From a virus: a DNA stretch of 39,612 nucleotides. Where the stretch lies: the IMG/VR virus record IMGVR_UViG_3300009507_000044, positions 1 to 39,612 of that record. One strand, 5' to 3'. Position 1 is the stretch's first letter. Each line of letters starts with the position of its first letter. Shown here one piece after another: positions 29,756 through 38,470 of this stretch. The position numbers were made by a program, and so were the translations under genes. The notes below the pieces were generated by a model. The model was not told the DNA's origin, searched no databases, and saw only the letters and a list, made by a program, of their open reading frames with translations.

Positions 29756-31712
29756 AAATACTAAAGACTTTCAGCAGTCTGCTGCTAATTATATGCAAAA
29801 TGGGTACTACACCTCTGCTCTTCCAGGCACGCAAGCTTATTATGACTACTGGGATAGTGAAAAACGTAAATGCGTATACGGGCATGTTATAGATAATGTA
29901 GCTATTACAGGTAATCATTATTTTTATCTTAACTATTGTCCTATTGATAGGTCTGTAAAAGAAATATTACCTGACGGCACGGAGATAGCTAGACGTGATA
30001 GAAGTTTTCCTGCATTTTATGATGGAGATTGGAAATACTTTACAGCTGTAGATACATGCAGAAAACAAAACAAACATATGACTGTGTTAAAAGCACGTCG
30101 TAAAGGATATTCTTATAAGGCAGCAGCAATGCTTGCTCGTAACTACTTTTTTGTACGTAATAGTAAAAATTATGTGTTTGCAGGACAGAAAGAGTATATA
30201 ATAGGTGATGGTCTTTTATCTAAGGCTTGGGAAATACTATCTTTTGTAGATGACAATACAGCATGGACTCAGCCTAGGCTAAAAGATAGGGAAATGAATA
30301 AAATGTCTGGTTATAAAAAGAATGTTAATGGAGCAGACGTAGAACTTGGCATGAAATCGCAGATAATAGGTGTATCTCTAAAAGATAACCCTGATAAGGT
30401 AAGAGGGAAAGCAGGTGAGCTTATTTTCTTTGAAGAAGCCGGAGCATTTCCAGGATTATTAAAAGCTTGGGAAGTAGCAATGCCTACAATGCGTCAAGGT
30501 GCAAATACTCTTGGAACAATGATAGCATTTGGTACAGGCGGTACAGAAGGAGCTGATTTTGAAGGAATGGAAGAGTTATTTTACAATCCTGATTCTTATG
30601 ATTGTTTATCTTTTAGTAATGAGTGGGACGACGGAGCTTTAGGAACTAAATGTGGACATTTTGTACCTATTTATGAAAATTTAGAAGGATTTATTGATGA
30701 AAATGGAAATTCTTTAAAAGACGTAGCAATAGAGTTTGAAGAAAAGAACAGAATAAAAAAGAAAGGTACAAGTGACCCAAAAGCATTAGATCAATATATT
30801 GCAGAGCATCCTATGAATCCTAGAGAGGCTACATTACAAATATCTGCAAACTTATTTGACATAGCTTCTTTACAAGCTCATTATAATAATGTAAAAGTTA
30901 ATAAATTAAATAAAATAGGTACCGCAGGTAAGTTGTACTATGGAACAGGCAACAAAATAGAATTTAAATTAGATGGAGAGGCTAAACCTATTTTAAGGTA
31001 TCCTCACAGAAAAGAAGACGATTTAAATGGGGCTATTGTAATTTACGAATCTCCATATAAGAATGCAGAACAAAAAGTTCCTGCAAATTTATACATTATA
31101 TGTCATGATCCTTATGGGCAAAACAAATCTGCAGACTCATCATCTTTAGGAGCGGCTTATGTTTTAAAAAGGGTTAATAATATATCTAGGCCAGATGATA
31201 TGATTGTAGCTTCGTACATAGGTAGGCCTCACAGTCAAGATGAGTTTAATAGGAATATGTTTATGTTAGCAGATTACTATAATGCAAAGATAGGCTTTGA
31301 GAATGATCGTGGAGAAGTTATTGCATACGCTAGAAGGCATAGAAAATTGCATAGATTACAAGAAGAGTTTGAAATGCTTGATAAGAAAGATCTTAGAAGT
31401 AAAAAAGTAAAACGACAATACGGTATGCACACTACAGAGGCTAGAAAACGCCAAGGAGAGTTGTACATACGAGACTGGTTAAATACAGTAAGGAGTGTAG
31501 GCGAATCAGGAGAGCAAGTTTTAAATATGCATAAAATATACGATCTTGCATTGATTCAAGAGCTTATAAAGTTTAATCATTATGGAAACTTTGACCGTGT
31601 AATGGCTTTTATGGTAGGAATGTATCATACTAGAGAGCTATATAACTCAGAAGTTAGAGAAACTTTAGATGACAGAACAGTTGATAAATGGTTTGATCAA
31701 AACTATTATTAA
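29748..31712 (+). CDS. terL: terminase large subunit
   Basis: This 654-residue protein has the TerL ATPase and nuclease domains. The Walker A-like motif is KARRKGYSYK at 115-124. Walker B with catalytic Glu is LIFFEEAG at 225-232, and FGTGG near 261-265 fits the coupling motif. The RNase H-like nuclease has D454 in ICHDPYG, E518 or D520 in GFENDRG, and D616 in NFDRVMAF. It packages DNA into the prohead through the portal, which is encoded next. It lies at the start of the head-gene cluster; a stem-loop and a new promoter-like box follow it. Confidence 0.95.
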   Translation: MLKNTKDFQQSAANYMQNGYYTSALPGTQAYYDYWDSEKRKCVYGHVIDNVAITGNHYFYLNYCPIDRSVKEILPDGTEIARRDRSFPAFYDGDWKYFTAVDTCRKQNKHMTVLKARRKGYSYKAAAMLARNYFFVRNSKNYVFAGQKEYIIGDGLLSKAWEILSFVDDNTAWTQPRLKDREMNKMSGYKKNVNGADVELGMKSQIIGVSLKDNPDKVRGKAGELIFFEEAGAFPGLLKAWEVAMPTMRQGANTLGTMIAFGTGGTEGADFEGMEELFYNPDSYDCLSFSNEWDDGALGTKCGHFVPIYENLEGFIDENGNSLKDVAIEFEEKNRIKKKGTSDPKALDQYIAEHPMNPREATLQISANLFDIASLQAHYNNVKVNKLNKIGTAGKLYYGTGNKIEFKLDGEAKPILRYPHRKEDDLNGAIVIYESPYKNAEQKVPANLYIICHDPYGQNKSADSSSLGAAYVLKRVNNISRPDDMIVASYIGRPHSQDEFNRNMFMLADYYNAKIGFENDRGEVIAYARRHRKLHRLQEEFEMLDKKDLRSKKVKRQYGMHTTEARKRQGELYIRDWLNTVRSVGESGEQVLNMHKIYDLALIQELIKFNHYGNFDRVMAFMVGMYHTRELYNSEVRETLDDRTVDKWFDQNYY

Positions 31713-31728
31713 TGATATATTATAAAGC

Positions 31729-31754
31729 CTACCTTAAAATTAAATTTAAGGTAG
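31729..31754. repeat. 10-bp perfect inverted repeat between terminase and portal
   Basis: CTACCTTAAA (31729-31738) and TTTAAGGTAG (31745-31754) flank an ATTAAA loop. No U tract follows directly, so it may be an operator, an RNA-stabilising hairpin or a weak terminator before the portal promoter box. Confidence 0.6.
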
Positions 31755-31773
31755 TAGTAATAACTAAATTAAT

Positions 31774-31781
31774 TATTTTTG
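31774..31781 (+). promoter_or_regulatory. TAnnTTTG box 4 bases before the portal start
   Basis: TATTTTTG matches the -7 box, and the portal ATG follows at 31786. Transcription would begin at or near the start codon, making a leaderless or nearly leaderless mRNA. No -33 TTTG is seen, so a phage-modified or virion polymerase is possible. Confidence 0.4.
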
Positions 31782-31785
31782 TAGA

Positions 31786-34080
31786 ATGTACTTAGGAGGA
31801 GAAAAAATACCACAACAGAAATTACCATTATCTAAAAAAACTAAAAAGTGGAGAGAGGAGTGTGTAAAAGCATTTATCAATCTATCTAATAATGGTACTT
31901 CAGATAGACGCAGTCATCTTAAGTCTCTTTATGATTATTATAACGGTGTAATTGAAGACTCTGATTATAATTACGTTCTTAAGCCTTACGGTAAAACTCG
32001 TAAGAACTTCCCTTCTAAAATGCGTAATTACCCTATTATCAAACCTATAATTGATCTTCTTCTAGGCGAAAAATCAAAACGTCCGCTCAATTACACTGTT
32101 ACAGTACAAAATTCAAATGCTGTTACAGAAAAAGAAAATGCTAAGCAAGCTGCTATCTATAAAAATTTAGAAATGCATTTTTTAAAATCATTAGCTGAGC
32201 AAAGTCCTGAATTGTTTGAAGGCGGCCAAATGCCTGAAGAAATTCCAATGCCAGATCAAATAGCACAACAGTTTGATAATAACTATGTTGATAATAGGGC
32301 TATAAAAGGGCAATACGCATTAAATTATATAATGAAAGAACAAGAAGTGTATGATAAGATACAAAAAGCTTGGTTTCATTTTTTAGTATCAGGAGAAGTA
32401 TATACACACAGAGGCGTTAGAAGTAGCGAACCTTTTTATGAGGTTTTAAATCCTGTAGATATAGACTATGATAAAGATCCTGATTTAGAATTTGTAGAAG
32501 ACGGAGACTGGGCTTTAGTAAGAAAATACGTACATGCTTCTACAGTAATAGATCACTATCATGACTTTCTATCAGATCAACAAGTACTAGAATTAGAAGA
32601 TCCTCGACATGCAGAGCATGATAGTTATCTACTTTATAATCATCCAAGTACAAACTCAGACCCTAACACGTTTAGGTCAAGACTTATTGAAGTTGTAAGT
32701 GTGTATTGGAAATCTAGAAAACGTATAGGTTTTTTAGAGTACTTAGACCCTGAAACTCAGCAGTTAGAGACTATGGAGGTTGAAGATGGGTTTAAAATGC
32801 CAGCAGATATGAAAGAAGCTGGTGGTAAATTAAATTATTCTTGGGTTAACGAAGTATGGAAAGGTACCCGCGTTGATGGTAGATTTTTCTTAGACGTAAA
32901 TCCTATTGCAAATCAAAGATTGTCTTTAGATAACCCTTCTAAATGCAAGTTACCTATTAATGGTAGAAAATACTCTGATATAAATAGTAGTAATATATCG
33001 CTAGTATCTATGGGTATTCCTTACCAGTTAAACTACAATATTTATAAATACAGACTAGAGCTAGCAATAGCTAGAAGTAAAGATATTATTGCACAGTTTG
33101 ACATTAACATGATTCCAAAGAAATGGGACATGGATAAATTTATGTATTATGTAGAAGGTACAGGTATTGCTTGGGTTGATTACAACAAAGAAGGAATACA
33201 ACTTTCACCTCAGCATCAATCTGTATTAGATATGTCTATAAAGACAATACAACAATACATTATGCTTCTTGACTCTATTATGCAAGAGTGGGAAAAACTA
33301 TCTGGTGTATCTAGACAAAGACAAGGAGAGATAGGCGCGTATGAAGGTAAAGCTTCTAGCCAACAGGCTATATTACAGTCATCACATATTACAGAAGACA
33401 TATTCCGTAAGTTTGCAAGAATGGAGCAAAGAGATTTGCAAGCACTTGTAGATTATTCAAAAGAAGCGTGGCTTACAGGTAAACAAGCTATGTTTGTTAT
33501 GCCTGACGGTACAACTGACTTTTTAGATTTAGACTCTATGTCTCATATGGAGACTAATTATGGTATATTTGTTTCAGATGCAGGTAAAGATCAACAAAAA
33601 CTAGATCAAATTAAAGGACTTGCACAAGCTATGGTACAAAATGGTACTAAAGCTTCTATGGTAGCTGAGATGTTTGATTCAGACAGCTTTCCACAAATAA
33701 AAGCTAAGTTAAAGCAAGCAGAAAAAGCTGCAGAAGAGTTAGAAGCTGCACAACAGCAGGCGCAACAACAACAAGCACAGCAGCAAATGCAAATGGATCA
33801 AATGAAAGCTGAGCAAGAAACTTTAGATAAAGATAAAGACCGTCAAACTCAAATTGAAGTTGCTCTTATAAATGCAGAGGCTGGACAAACTCCTGAAGTA
33901 GATAGTCTTAATCTACAGAAAATGATAAAAGAGTTTGAAATAAAAGAAAAAGAATTAGCATTAAAAGAACAAGAACTTAGTATGAGAATGCAATCTGATT
34001 CTGACAAAACTTCTGTAGACAGAGAAAAAAATATGATACAACAAGAATCTAATCAAATTTCTAAAGATGCTAGACAATAG
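31786..34080 (+). CDS. portal protein (764 aa)
   Basis: The protein is the right size and position for a portal of the crAss-like type. The N-terminal half holds a clip/stem-like region (PIIKPIIDLLLGEKSKRPLN, then YIMKEQEVYDKIQKAW). A central block, LSGVSRQRQGEIGAYEGKAS, matches the conserved portal segment near the stem. The C-terminal 130 residues are Gln-rich, low-complexity and coiled-coil-forming (QQAQQQQAQQQMQMD and then charged helices). The portal ring connects capsid and tail and is the motor docking site for TerL. Its stop overlaps the next gene by 14 bases. Confidence 0.88.
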   Translation: MYLGGEKIPQQKLPLSKKTKKWREECVKAFINLSNNGTSDRRSHLKSLYDYYNGVIEDSDYNYVLKPYGKTRKNFPSKMRNYPIIKPIIDLLLGEKSKRPLNYTVTVQNSNAVTEKENAKQAAIYKNLEMHFLKSLAEQSPELFEGGQMPEEIPMPDQIAQQFDNNYVDNRAIKGQYALNYIMKEQEVYDKIQKAWFHFLVSGEVYTHRGVRSSEPFYEVLNPVDIDYDKDPDLEFVEDGDWALVRKYVHASTVIDHYHDFLSDQQVLELEDPRHAEHDSYLLYNHPSTNSDPNTFRSRLIEVVSVYWKSRKRIGFLEYLDPETQQLETMEVEDGFKMPADMKEAGGKLNYSWVNEVWKGTRVDGRFFLDVNPIANQRLSLDNPSKCKLPINGRKYSDINSSNISLVSMGIPYQLNYNIYKYRLELAIARSKDIIAQFDINMIPKKWDMDKFMYYVEGTGIAWVDYNKEGIQLSPQHQSVLDMSIKTIQQYIMLLDSIMQEWEKLSGVSRQRQGEIGAYEGKASSQQAILQSSHITEDIFRKFARMEQRDLQALVDYSKEAWLTGKQAMFVMPDGTTDFLDLDSMSHMETNYGIFVSDAGKDQQKLDQIKGLAQAMVQNGTKASMVAEMFDSDSFPQIKAKLKQAEKAAEELEAAQQQAQQQQAQQQMQMDQMKAEQETLDKDKDRQTQIEVALINAEAGQTPEVDSLNLQKMIKEFEIKEKELALKEQELSMRMQSDSDKTSVDREKNMIQQESNQISKDARQ

Positions 34081-34816
34081 GCAAAGACGAAATATATTAG
34101 ATACTGCAAAAGCTGCTGATTACCAAGGCAGTATTATAGATTTATTTAATCAAGCTTCACAAGGAGCAGATATATCACAGCTTATAAATCCCCCCCAGCA
34201 AGAAATGCTTACTGCGCAAACTCCACAAGAACAAGAAGTGGGGTTGCGTGAGCAGCATGCGCAAGGTAACACAGGAGCTTCTATGGAGTTTCCAAATGTA
34301 CCACCTAATGCGGCATTTAATACTAAAGGCATGAAAGTGCCTATAAATATTACTAAGTTTAACGATCAAGGGCATTTAGTTCAATCATTTAATAATGTAC
34401 CCCCTGGTATTGAGAGTTTACCTACAGGTCCTGAAAAAGGAACAATTATTGAAACTCCTTCTTATAAAAAAGGTGGGTATAAACAAAAATACCAAAGTGC
34501 AGGATTTAAAAAAAAATCTTACACAGATAAAGCTAGGCGATTTAGAGCTATGCGGCCTGCACAAGGGGAGTATTACGAAGGCCAAGTTGCTAATTCTCAT
34601 TCTACACATCTTGGAACTTACCATAGCACAGGTGATACATATACAGTTACACCTACTATCACAAATAAGAAAGCTCCTTATGCAGGGTATCGTCCTCAGT
34701 CTTTTAGACAAGCTATGGATGCTGGAGAAGGTATACCTTTTGATACAGAAAAAGAAGCTGCAGATTTTGCAAAGGGAAATTGGAAATTACCTAAGTATCC
34801 TAGACCTAAAAGATAA
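34067..34816 (+). CDS. phage structural protein downstream of portal (249 aa)
   Basis: The central segment (PINITKFNDQGHLVQSFNNV, then PPGIESLPTGPEKGTIIETP) matches a block I associate with Bacteroidota-phage structural proteins. It is followed by Lys/Gly/Tyr-rich, flexible sequence, and the C terminus is basic (KLPKYPRPKR). It is probably a minor head or tail-linked virion protein. No enzyme motif is visible. It overlaps the portal gene by 14 bases, so the two are made together. Confidence 0.75.
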   Translation: MLDNRQRRNILDTAKAADYQGSIIDLFNQASQGADISQLINPPQQEMLTAQTPQEQEVGLREQHAQGNTGASMEFPNVPPNAAFNTKGMKVPINITKFNDQGHLVQSFNNVPPGIESLPTGPEKGTIIETPSYKKGGYKQKYQSAGFKKKSYTDKARRFRAMRPAQGEYYEGQVANSHSTHLGTYHSTGDTYTVTPTITNKKAPYAGYRPQSFRQAMDAGEGIPFDTEKEAADFAKGNWKLPKYPRPKR

Positions 34817-34883
34817 ATAAGTGGTATATAATAAAGAGAAAGCTAAAATAAATATATAAGTAAAAACCATAACTTATTTTAAT

Positions 34884-34891
34884 TAAATTTG
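34884..34891 (+). promoter_or_regulatory. TAnnTTTG box before the scaffold-like gene
   Basis: TAAATTTG matches the -7 box and lies 15 bases before the ATG at 34907. A weak dyad ATAAGT/ACTTAT (34856-34877) precedes it. No -33 TTTG is visible. This would give the scaffold and capsid genes their own transcript. Confidence 0.4.
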
Positions 34892-34906
34892 TAAAAATCA
34901 ATAACT

Positions 34907-36007
34907 ATGAACCAACCAGACAAAAATGAAAACATTTCCCTAGATGATATATCGTTTGACGATATGCTAAGTGGAGGTGTAGAGGCAGAGCCAGAAATGG
35001 AAGTGCCAGAAATAGAAGAAGAGGCTATTATTAATGATGAATTAGATGCAGATGCAGATAATTTAAAAGTAGAAGACGAAGAAGAAGACATTGTAGAAGA
35101 GGAAGGCAAAGAACCTGAAGAAAAGGAAGAAGAAGAGGACAAAGAGGACTCAGAAGAAGGTGGCGAGCAAACTGTTGTTTCTGAAATTTTATCTAAATTA
35201 GGATATGATGCAGATAGTGAGTATGAAGATACTACTGACGGTCTTATAAAACTTACAGAAGATGTAGGAAAACAGATAGCAGAAGAACAGTTAGATGGAC
35301 TTTTTGAAAAATTTCCATTAGTTAAAAATCATTTAGAATACGTTTTAAATGGTGGAGACTCTCAGGTTTTTATGCAAGCTTATGATCCTAATTTGGATTA
35401 TAATAAAATAGAACTATCTGAAGATGACACTCGTAGTCAAAAAGCAATCTTATCTGATTACTTTTCTACAAAAGGTCATGATAAGGATTTTATAGACGAG
35501 CTGTTAGAAGACTATGAAGATACAGGTAAATTGTATCAGAAAGCAGAACACGCTAAAAAAGCTTTAGCTGGAGTACAAGCAAAAGAAAGACAAACGCTTG
35601 TAAAAGAACAAAAAGAGCAAAGAGAGCAGACAGCTAAACAACAAGAAGAATTTTGGGGTAACATCCAAGAAACTATAAAGACCTCCGACGAGCTTGCGGG
35701 ATTAAGTATCACGCAGCGAGATAAAGGTAAATTTTTTGAATATATTTCAAAACCTGTGTCTGAGAACGGACAGACACAAAGAGATCTAGATCACAATGAA
35801 GCAGAAGTAGAAGTGAAGCTAGCTATTGATTACTTAATGTATAAAGGTTTTAATCTTAATGACATTATAAGTAAAAAAGCTAGAACAAAGAGTGCTAGAT
35901 CCCTGAGAGATAAAATATCTAAAAACGAAGAAACAGTTAAAAGTGCTCGTAAAGCATATAAACGAAAATCTACGTTTGATATAGATGATTTAGATCTTAG
36001 TATTTAA
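34907..36007 (+). CDS. putative scaffolding protein (366 aa)
   Basis: The first 95 residues are extremely acidic, with many Glu and Asp (EDEEEDIVEEEGKEPEEKEE and similar). A folded middle domain follows, then a long charged helical region (KEQKEQREQTAKQQEEF) and a basic C terminus (RKAYKRKSTFDIDDLDLSI). An acidic, helical, low-complexity protein directly before the major capsid protein, with a basic end that could contact capsid subunits, is the usual picture of a scaffold. No protease motif is visible. The role is inferred from composition and position. Confidence 0.72.
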   Translation: MNQPDKNENISLDDISFDDMLSGGVEAEPEMEVPEIEEEAIINDELDADADNLKVEDEEEDIVEEEGKEPEEKEEEEDKEDSEEGGEQTVVSEILSKLGYDADSEYEDTTDGLIKLTEDVGKQIAEEQLDGLFEKFPLVKNHLEYVLNGGDSQVFMQAYDPNLDYNKIELSEDDTRSQKAILSDYFSTKGHDKDFIDELLEDYEDTGKLYQKAEHAKKALAGVQAKERQTLVKEQKEQREQTAKQQEEFWGNIQETIKTSDELAGLSITQRDKGKFFEYISKPVSENGQTQRDLDHNEAEVEVKLAIDYLMYKGFNLNDIISKKARTKSARSLRDKISKNEETVKSARKAYKRKSTFDIDDLDLSI

Positions 36008-36039
36008 TTAGGCAATTAGTGGAAACACGACTGCATATA

Positions 36040-36047
36040 TAACTTTT
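36040..36047 (+). promoter_or_regulatory. possible TAACTTTT promoter box before capsid gene
   Basis: TAACTTTT differs from TAnnTTTG only at the last base and lies 15 bases before the capsid ATG at 36063, the same distance as the box before the scaffold-like gene. The match is weak. Confidence 0.3.
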
Positions 36048-36062
36048 AAAAATAGATAAAAA

Positions 36063-37508
36063 ATGGCAAATGGAACAAATATAAGCGTTCAAAAAACGTT
36101 TTATAACGATTCGCAAATGACTGACATGAACAGTCTTGCAAATGCGTTGTTGTCTAAGCCTGCTGAATTATCTCCAATCATTACTCATTTATCAGGTAAA
36201 GATGACAAAAGGTTTCCACTATCTTTCTTAACTGAAGGTGTTGGAAACGTTAAGTCTATTGACCGTCTTGAGTATGAGTATCGTGTGGCAACACAACGAT
36301 TGAGAACAAGGCCAGTAGCAGCAACAAGCCCAACAGGAAGTAGTATTGGAGTAGGAGGAGCAACTTTTGAAGTTTCTTTCCCTGACAAACATTTTGTATT
36401 CCCATACGTATTAGTATCGCAATCAGGTGTACAAGCTCGAATTATGAAAGAGCCAATGTCAACAGGATCTGACTGGGTATATACTTTACAATTAGTTAAC
36501 CCATCAGCTACTGCAACTATGCCAGCAGCAGATGTGACTGCAGGAGCGTTATTTGCGCAAATGTATGCACCAGTAGGAGTTGATTTCTCTCGTGGAAATG
36601 CTTCTAATTGGGAAACTCCAGGTTTAGTTCGTAACAAATTAACTACAGTTCGTAAGTCTTACCACATGTCTGGTAATGCTAAAGATTTTGTAGCAGAATT
36701 CTCGTTACCAACTAAAGGTGGATCTACAACTAAATTGTGGATGGATTATGAAGAGTACTTACACATGCTTGACTTTAAAGAAGAGTGTGAAATGTACTAC
36801 TGGTATGGTCAGAAGTCTTACGACTCAAATGGACAAACATCAATGAAGGATGAAAATGGTCAGCCTGTAATTGTAGGTCCTGGTCTTTTAGAGCAAATCA
36901 CTAACACTGATACTTACTCTACAATGACTGAAACTAAATTGAAGAATATTATTGGTGACTTGTTCTACGGAATGACTGATGCTTCTAACAAGCAAGTTAC
37001 ATTATACACTGGTACCGGTGGTGCCCGTGAATTCGATGAAGCTCTTAAATCTCACTTTGGAGGAACAAACTCTTTCAAAGTGTCTAGTGGAGACAGTCGA
37101 TTTATTACTGGATCTGGTCGTAACTTAGGTTTAACTGGATACTTTAATTCGTATGAGCATGTAGATGGTCACGTAATCAACGTAGTTAAATTACCTATGT
37201 TTGATCACGGTGCTGTAGCACAAGCTCGTGCAAAACACCCAGTAACAGGGTACTCACTTGAATCTTACCGTATGGTATTTGTAGATCAGTCTAATTATGA
37301 CGGTCAAAATAACTTACAAATGATCTCTAAGAAAGGTCGTGAAATGATGAGATGGTGCGTAGCTGGTTCTGTAGTGCCTCGTGGGTTTGCTTCTACTGAT
37401 GCTAGAGCTTCTGACGTGGACGGTGCATCCGTACATATGTTGAAAACAGCAGGTATTGCGCTTAAGCGTTTTGATACTTCGCTTGACATCACGTGTGTGG
37501 CTTCGTAA
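36063..37508 (+). CDS. major capsid protein (481 aa)
   Basis: This 481-residue protein has the length and place of a major capsid protein: directly after the scaffold candidate, followed by a strong terminator. The sequence is beta-rich and evenly structured with few long helices, as in the HK97 fold. Notable blocks are FPLSFLTEGVGNVKSIDRLE, FPDKHFVFPYVLVSQSGVQ, ECEMYYWYGQKSY and VVKLPMFDHGAVAQARAKHP. Codon use in the gene is visibly richer in C-ending codons than its neighbours, as expected of a highly expressed gene. The pattern fits crAss-like capsid proteins to my eye. GroES-assisted folding is likely. Confidence 0.88.
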   Translation: MANGTNISVQKTFYNDSQMTDMNSLANALLSKPAELSPIITHLSGKDDKRFPLSFLTEGVGNVKSIDRLEYEYRVATQRLRTRPVAATSPTGSSIGVGGATFEVSFPDKHFVFPYVLVSQSGVQARIMKEPMSTGSDWVYTLQLVNPSATATMPAADVTAGALFAQMYAPVGVDFSRGNASNWETPGLVRNKLTTVRKSYHMSGNAKDFVAEFSLPTKGGSTTKLWMDYEEYLHMLDFKEECEMYYWYGQKSYDSNGQTSMKDENGQPVIVGPGLLEQITNTDTYSTMTETKLKNIIGDLFYGMTDASNKQVTLYTGTGGAREFDEALKSHFGGTNSFKVSSGDSRFITGSGRNLGLTGYFNSYEHVDGHVINVVKLPMFDHGAVAQARAKHPVTGYSLESYRMVFVDQSNYDGQNNLQMISKKGREMMRWCVAGSVVPRGFASTDARASDVDGASVHMLKTAGIALKRFDTSLDITCVAS

Positions 37509-37553
37509 CAGGCAATTCGTTGCGGTTCACATATATTGGTTTTTGGTTAGGTT

Positions 37554-37578
37554 GTGGGGGAGTGGTCCCCCACTTCTT
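37554..37578 (+). terminator. strong intrinsic terminator after capsid gene
   Basis: GTGGGGGA (37554-37561) pairs with TCCCCCAC (37566-37573) around a GTGG loop, followed by TTCTTT. It lies 46 bases after the capsid stop and would limit capsid mRNA or tune downstream expression. The remaining bases 37579-37645 hold AT-rich promoter-like sequence. Confidence 0.88.
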
Positions 37579-37645
37579 TAACTAAATAATTATAGGAAAG
37601 TTATACTTTACATCCAACTAATTAAAACTTTAAAAGTACTAGAGT

Positions 37646-38455
37646 ATGAGTAAAAAAGTGTTCTTAAGACGTAAAGAGGTTAATAACCATTTACCTAAAG
37701 CAGTACAAGCTGAGGCTGTAACAAAACTTAGTAGTGTCTTTGTAAATAGACAACCTTTAAAAGGAATAACTCCTAAAGAGGAAAAAGAATTAATGACAGA
37801 ATTATTAGATGTAAGCCCTGAGCATGTTGATTGGCCAAAGCATTCTAAAAGATTTTGGGCAGATATGACAATACCTGTAGGATTTACAGGAGTTGAATTA
37901 GAAGTTGGAGTGCATGAAGATAGCTCGCCAATTAGTATTATGGATTATCTTAAATATAAATTTGCAATTAAGCATCCCCATGTAGCTTTAACAAAAGAAG
38001 AAATGGAGAAAGATTTTAATAAAAGATTTTATATTCAAGATTTAAATAGAGAGGATAAAGTTAAAAATACGCAGATTCAATTTAAGAAAGATGCTGATAA
38101 AGAGTTTATTAAACTTTCAGCTAATGTTAAAAATATGAAACGAGTATTAAGACTTCTTTCTAATACAAATCCAGATAGAATGACTGATGAACAAGTGGAA
38201 AATGCACTTTATGAAATCAAAGATTCTAAAACTAAGCAATTCTTAAAAATTGCAAAAGATAAAAATTTAGAAATAAAAGCAGAAATTGAAGAAATGGTAA
38301 CAGCAAGTGTTCTTCGTAAAATTGGAAACCAAATCATCTTTATTGATGAAGTACTTGGTGATACATTAGAAGATACAGTGGTGTTCCTAAAAGATAAAAA
38401 GAATTCAGGAACTTTAACAATTCTTAGAGCAAAGCTTAAAGAGTTGTCAATCTAA
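37646..38455 (+). CDS. phage protein downstream of capsid, probably structural (269 aa)
   Basis: This protein starts MSKKVFLRRKEVNNHLPK and contains a folded N-terminal part (FWADMTIPVGFTGVELEVG) followed by mostly helical, Lys/Glu-rich sequence (LSANVKNMKRVLRLLSNTNP and later helices). I do not recognise a family. Position between capsid and the next structural-looking gene suggests a head-completion or tail-connector protein. It starts after the capsid terminator, so it probably has its own promoter. Confidence 0.75.
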   Translation: MSKKVFLRRKEVNNHLPKAVQAEAVTKLSSVFVNRQPLKGITPKEEKELMTELLDVSPEHVDWPKHSKRFWADMTIPVGFTGVELEVGVHEDSSPISIMDYLKYKFAIKHPHVALTKEEMEKDFNKRFYIQDLNREDKVKNTQIQFKKDADKEFIKLSANVKNMKRVLRLLSNTNPDRMTDEQVENALYEIKDSKTKQFLKIAKDKNLEIKAEIEEMVTASVLRKIGNQIIFIDEVLGDTLEDTVVFLKDKKNSGTLTILRAKLKELSI

Positions 38456-38470
38456 TAGAATAATAAATTA

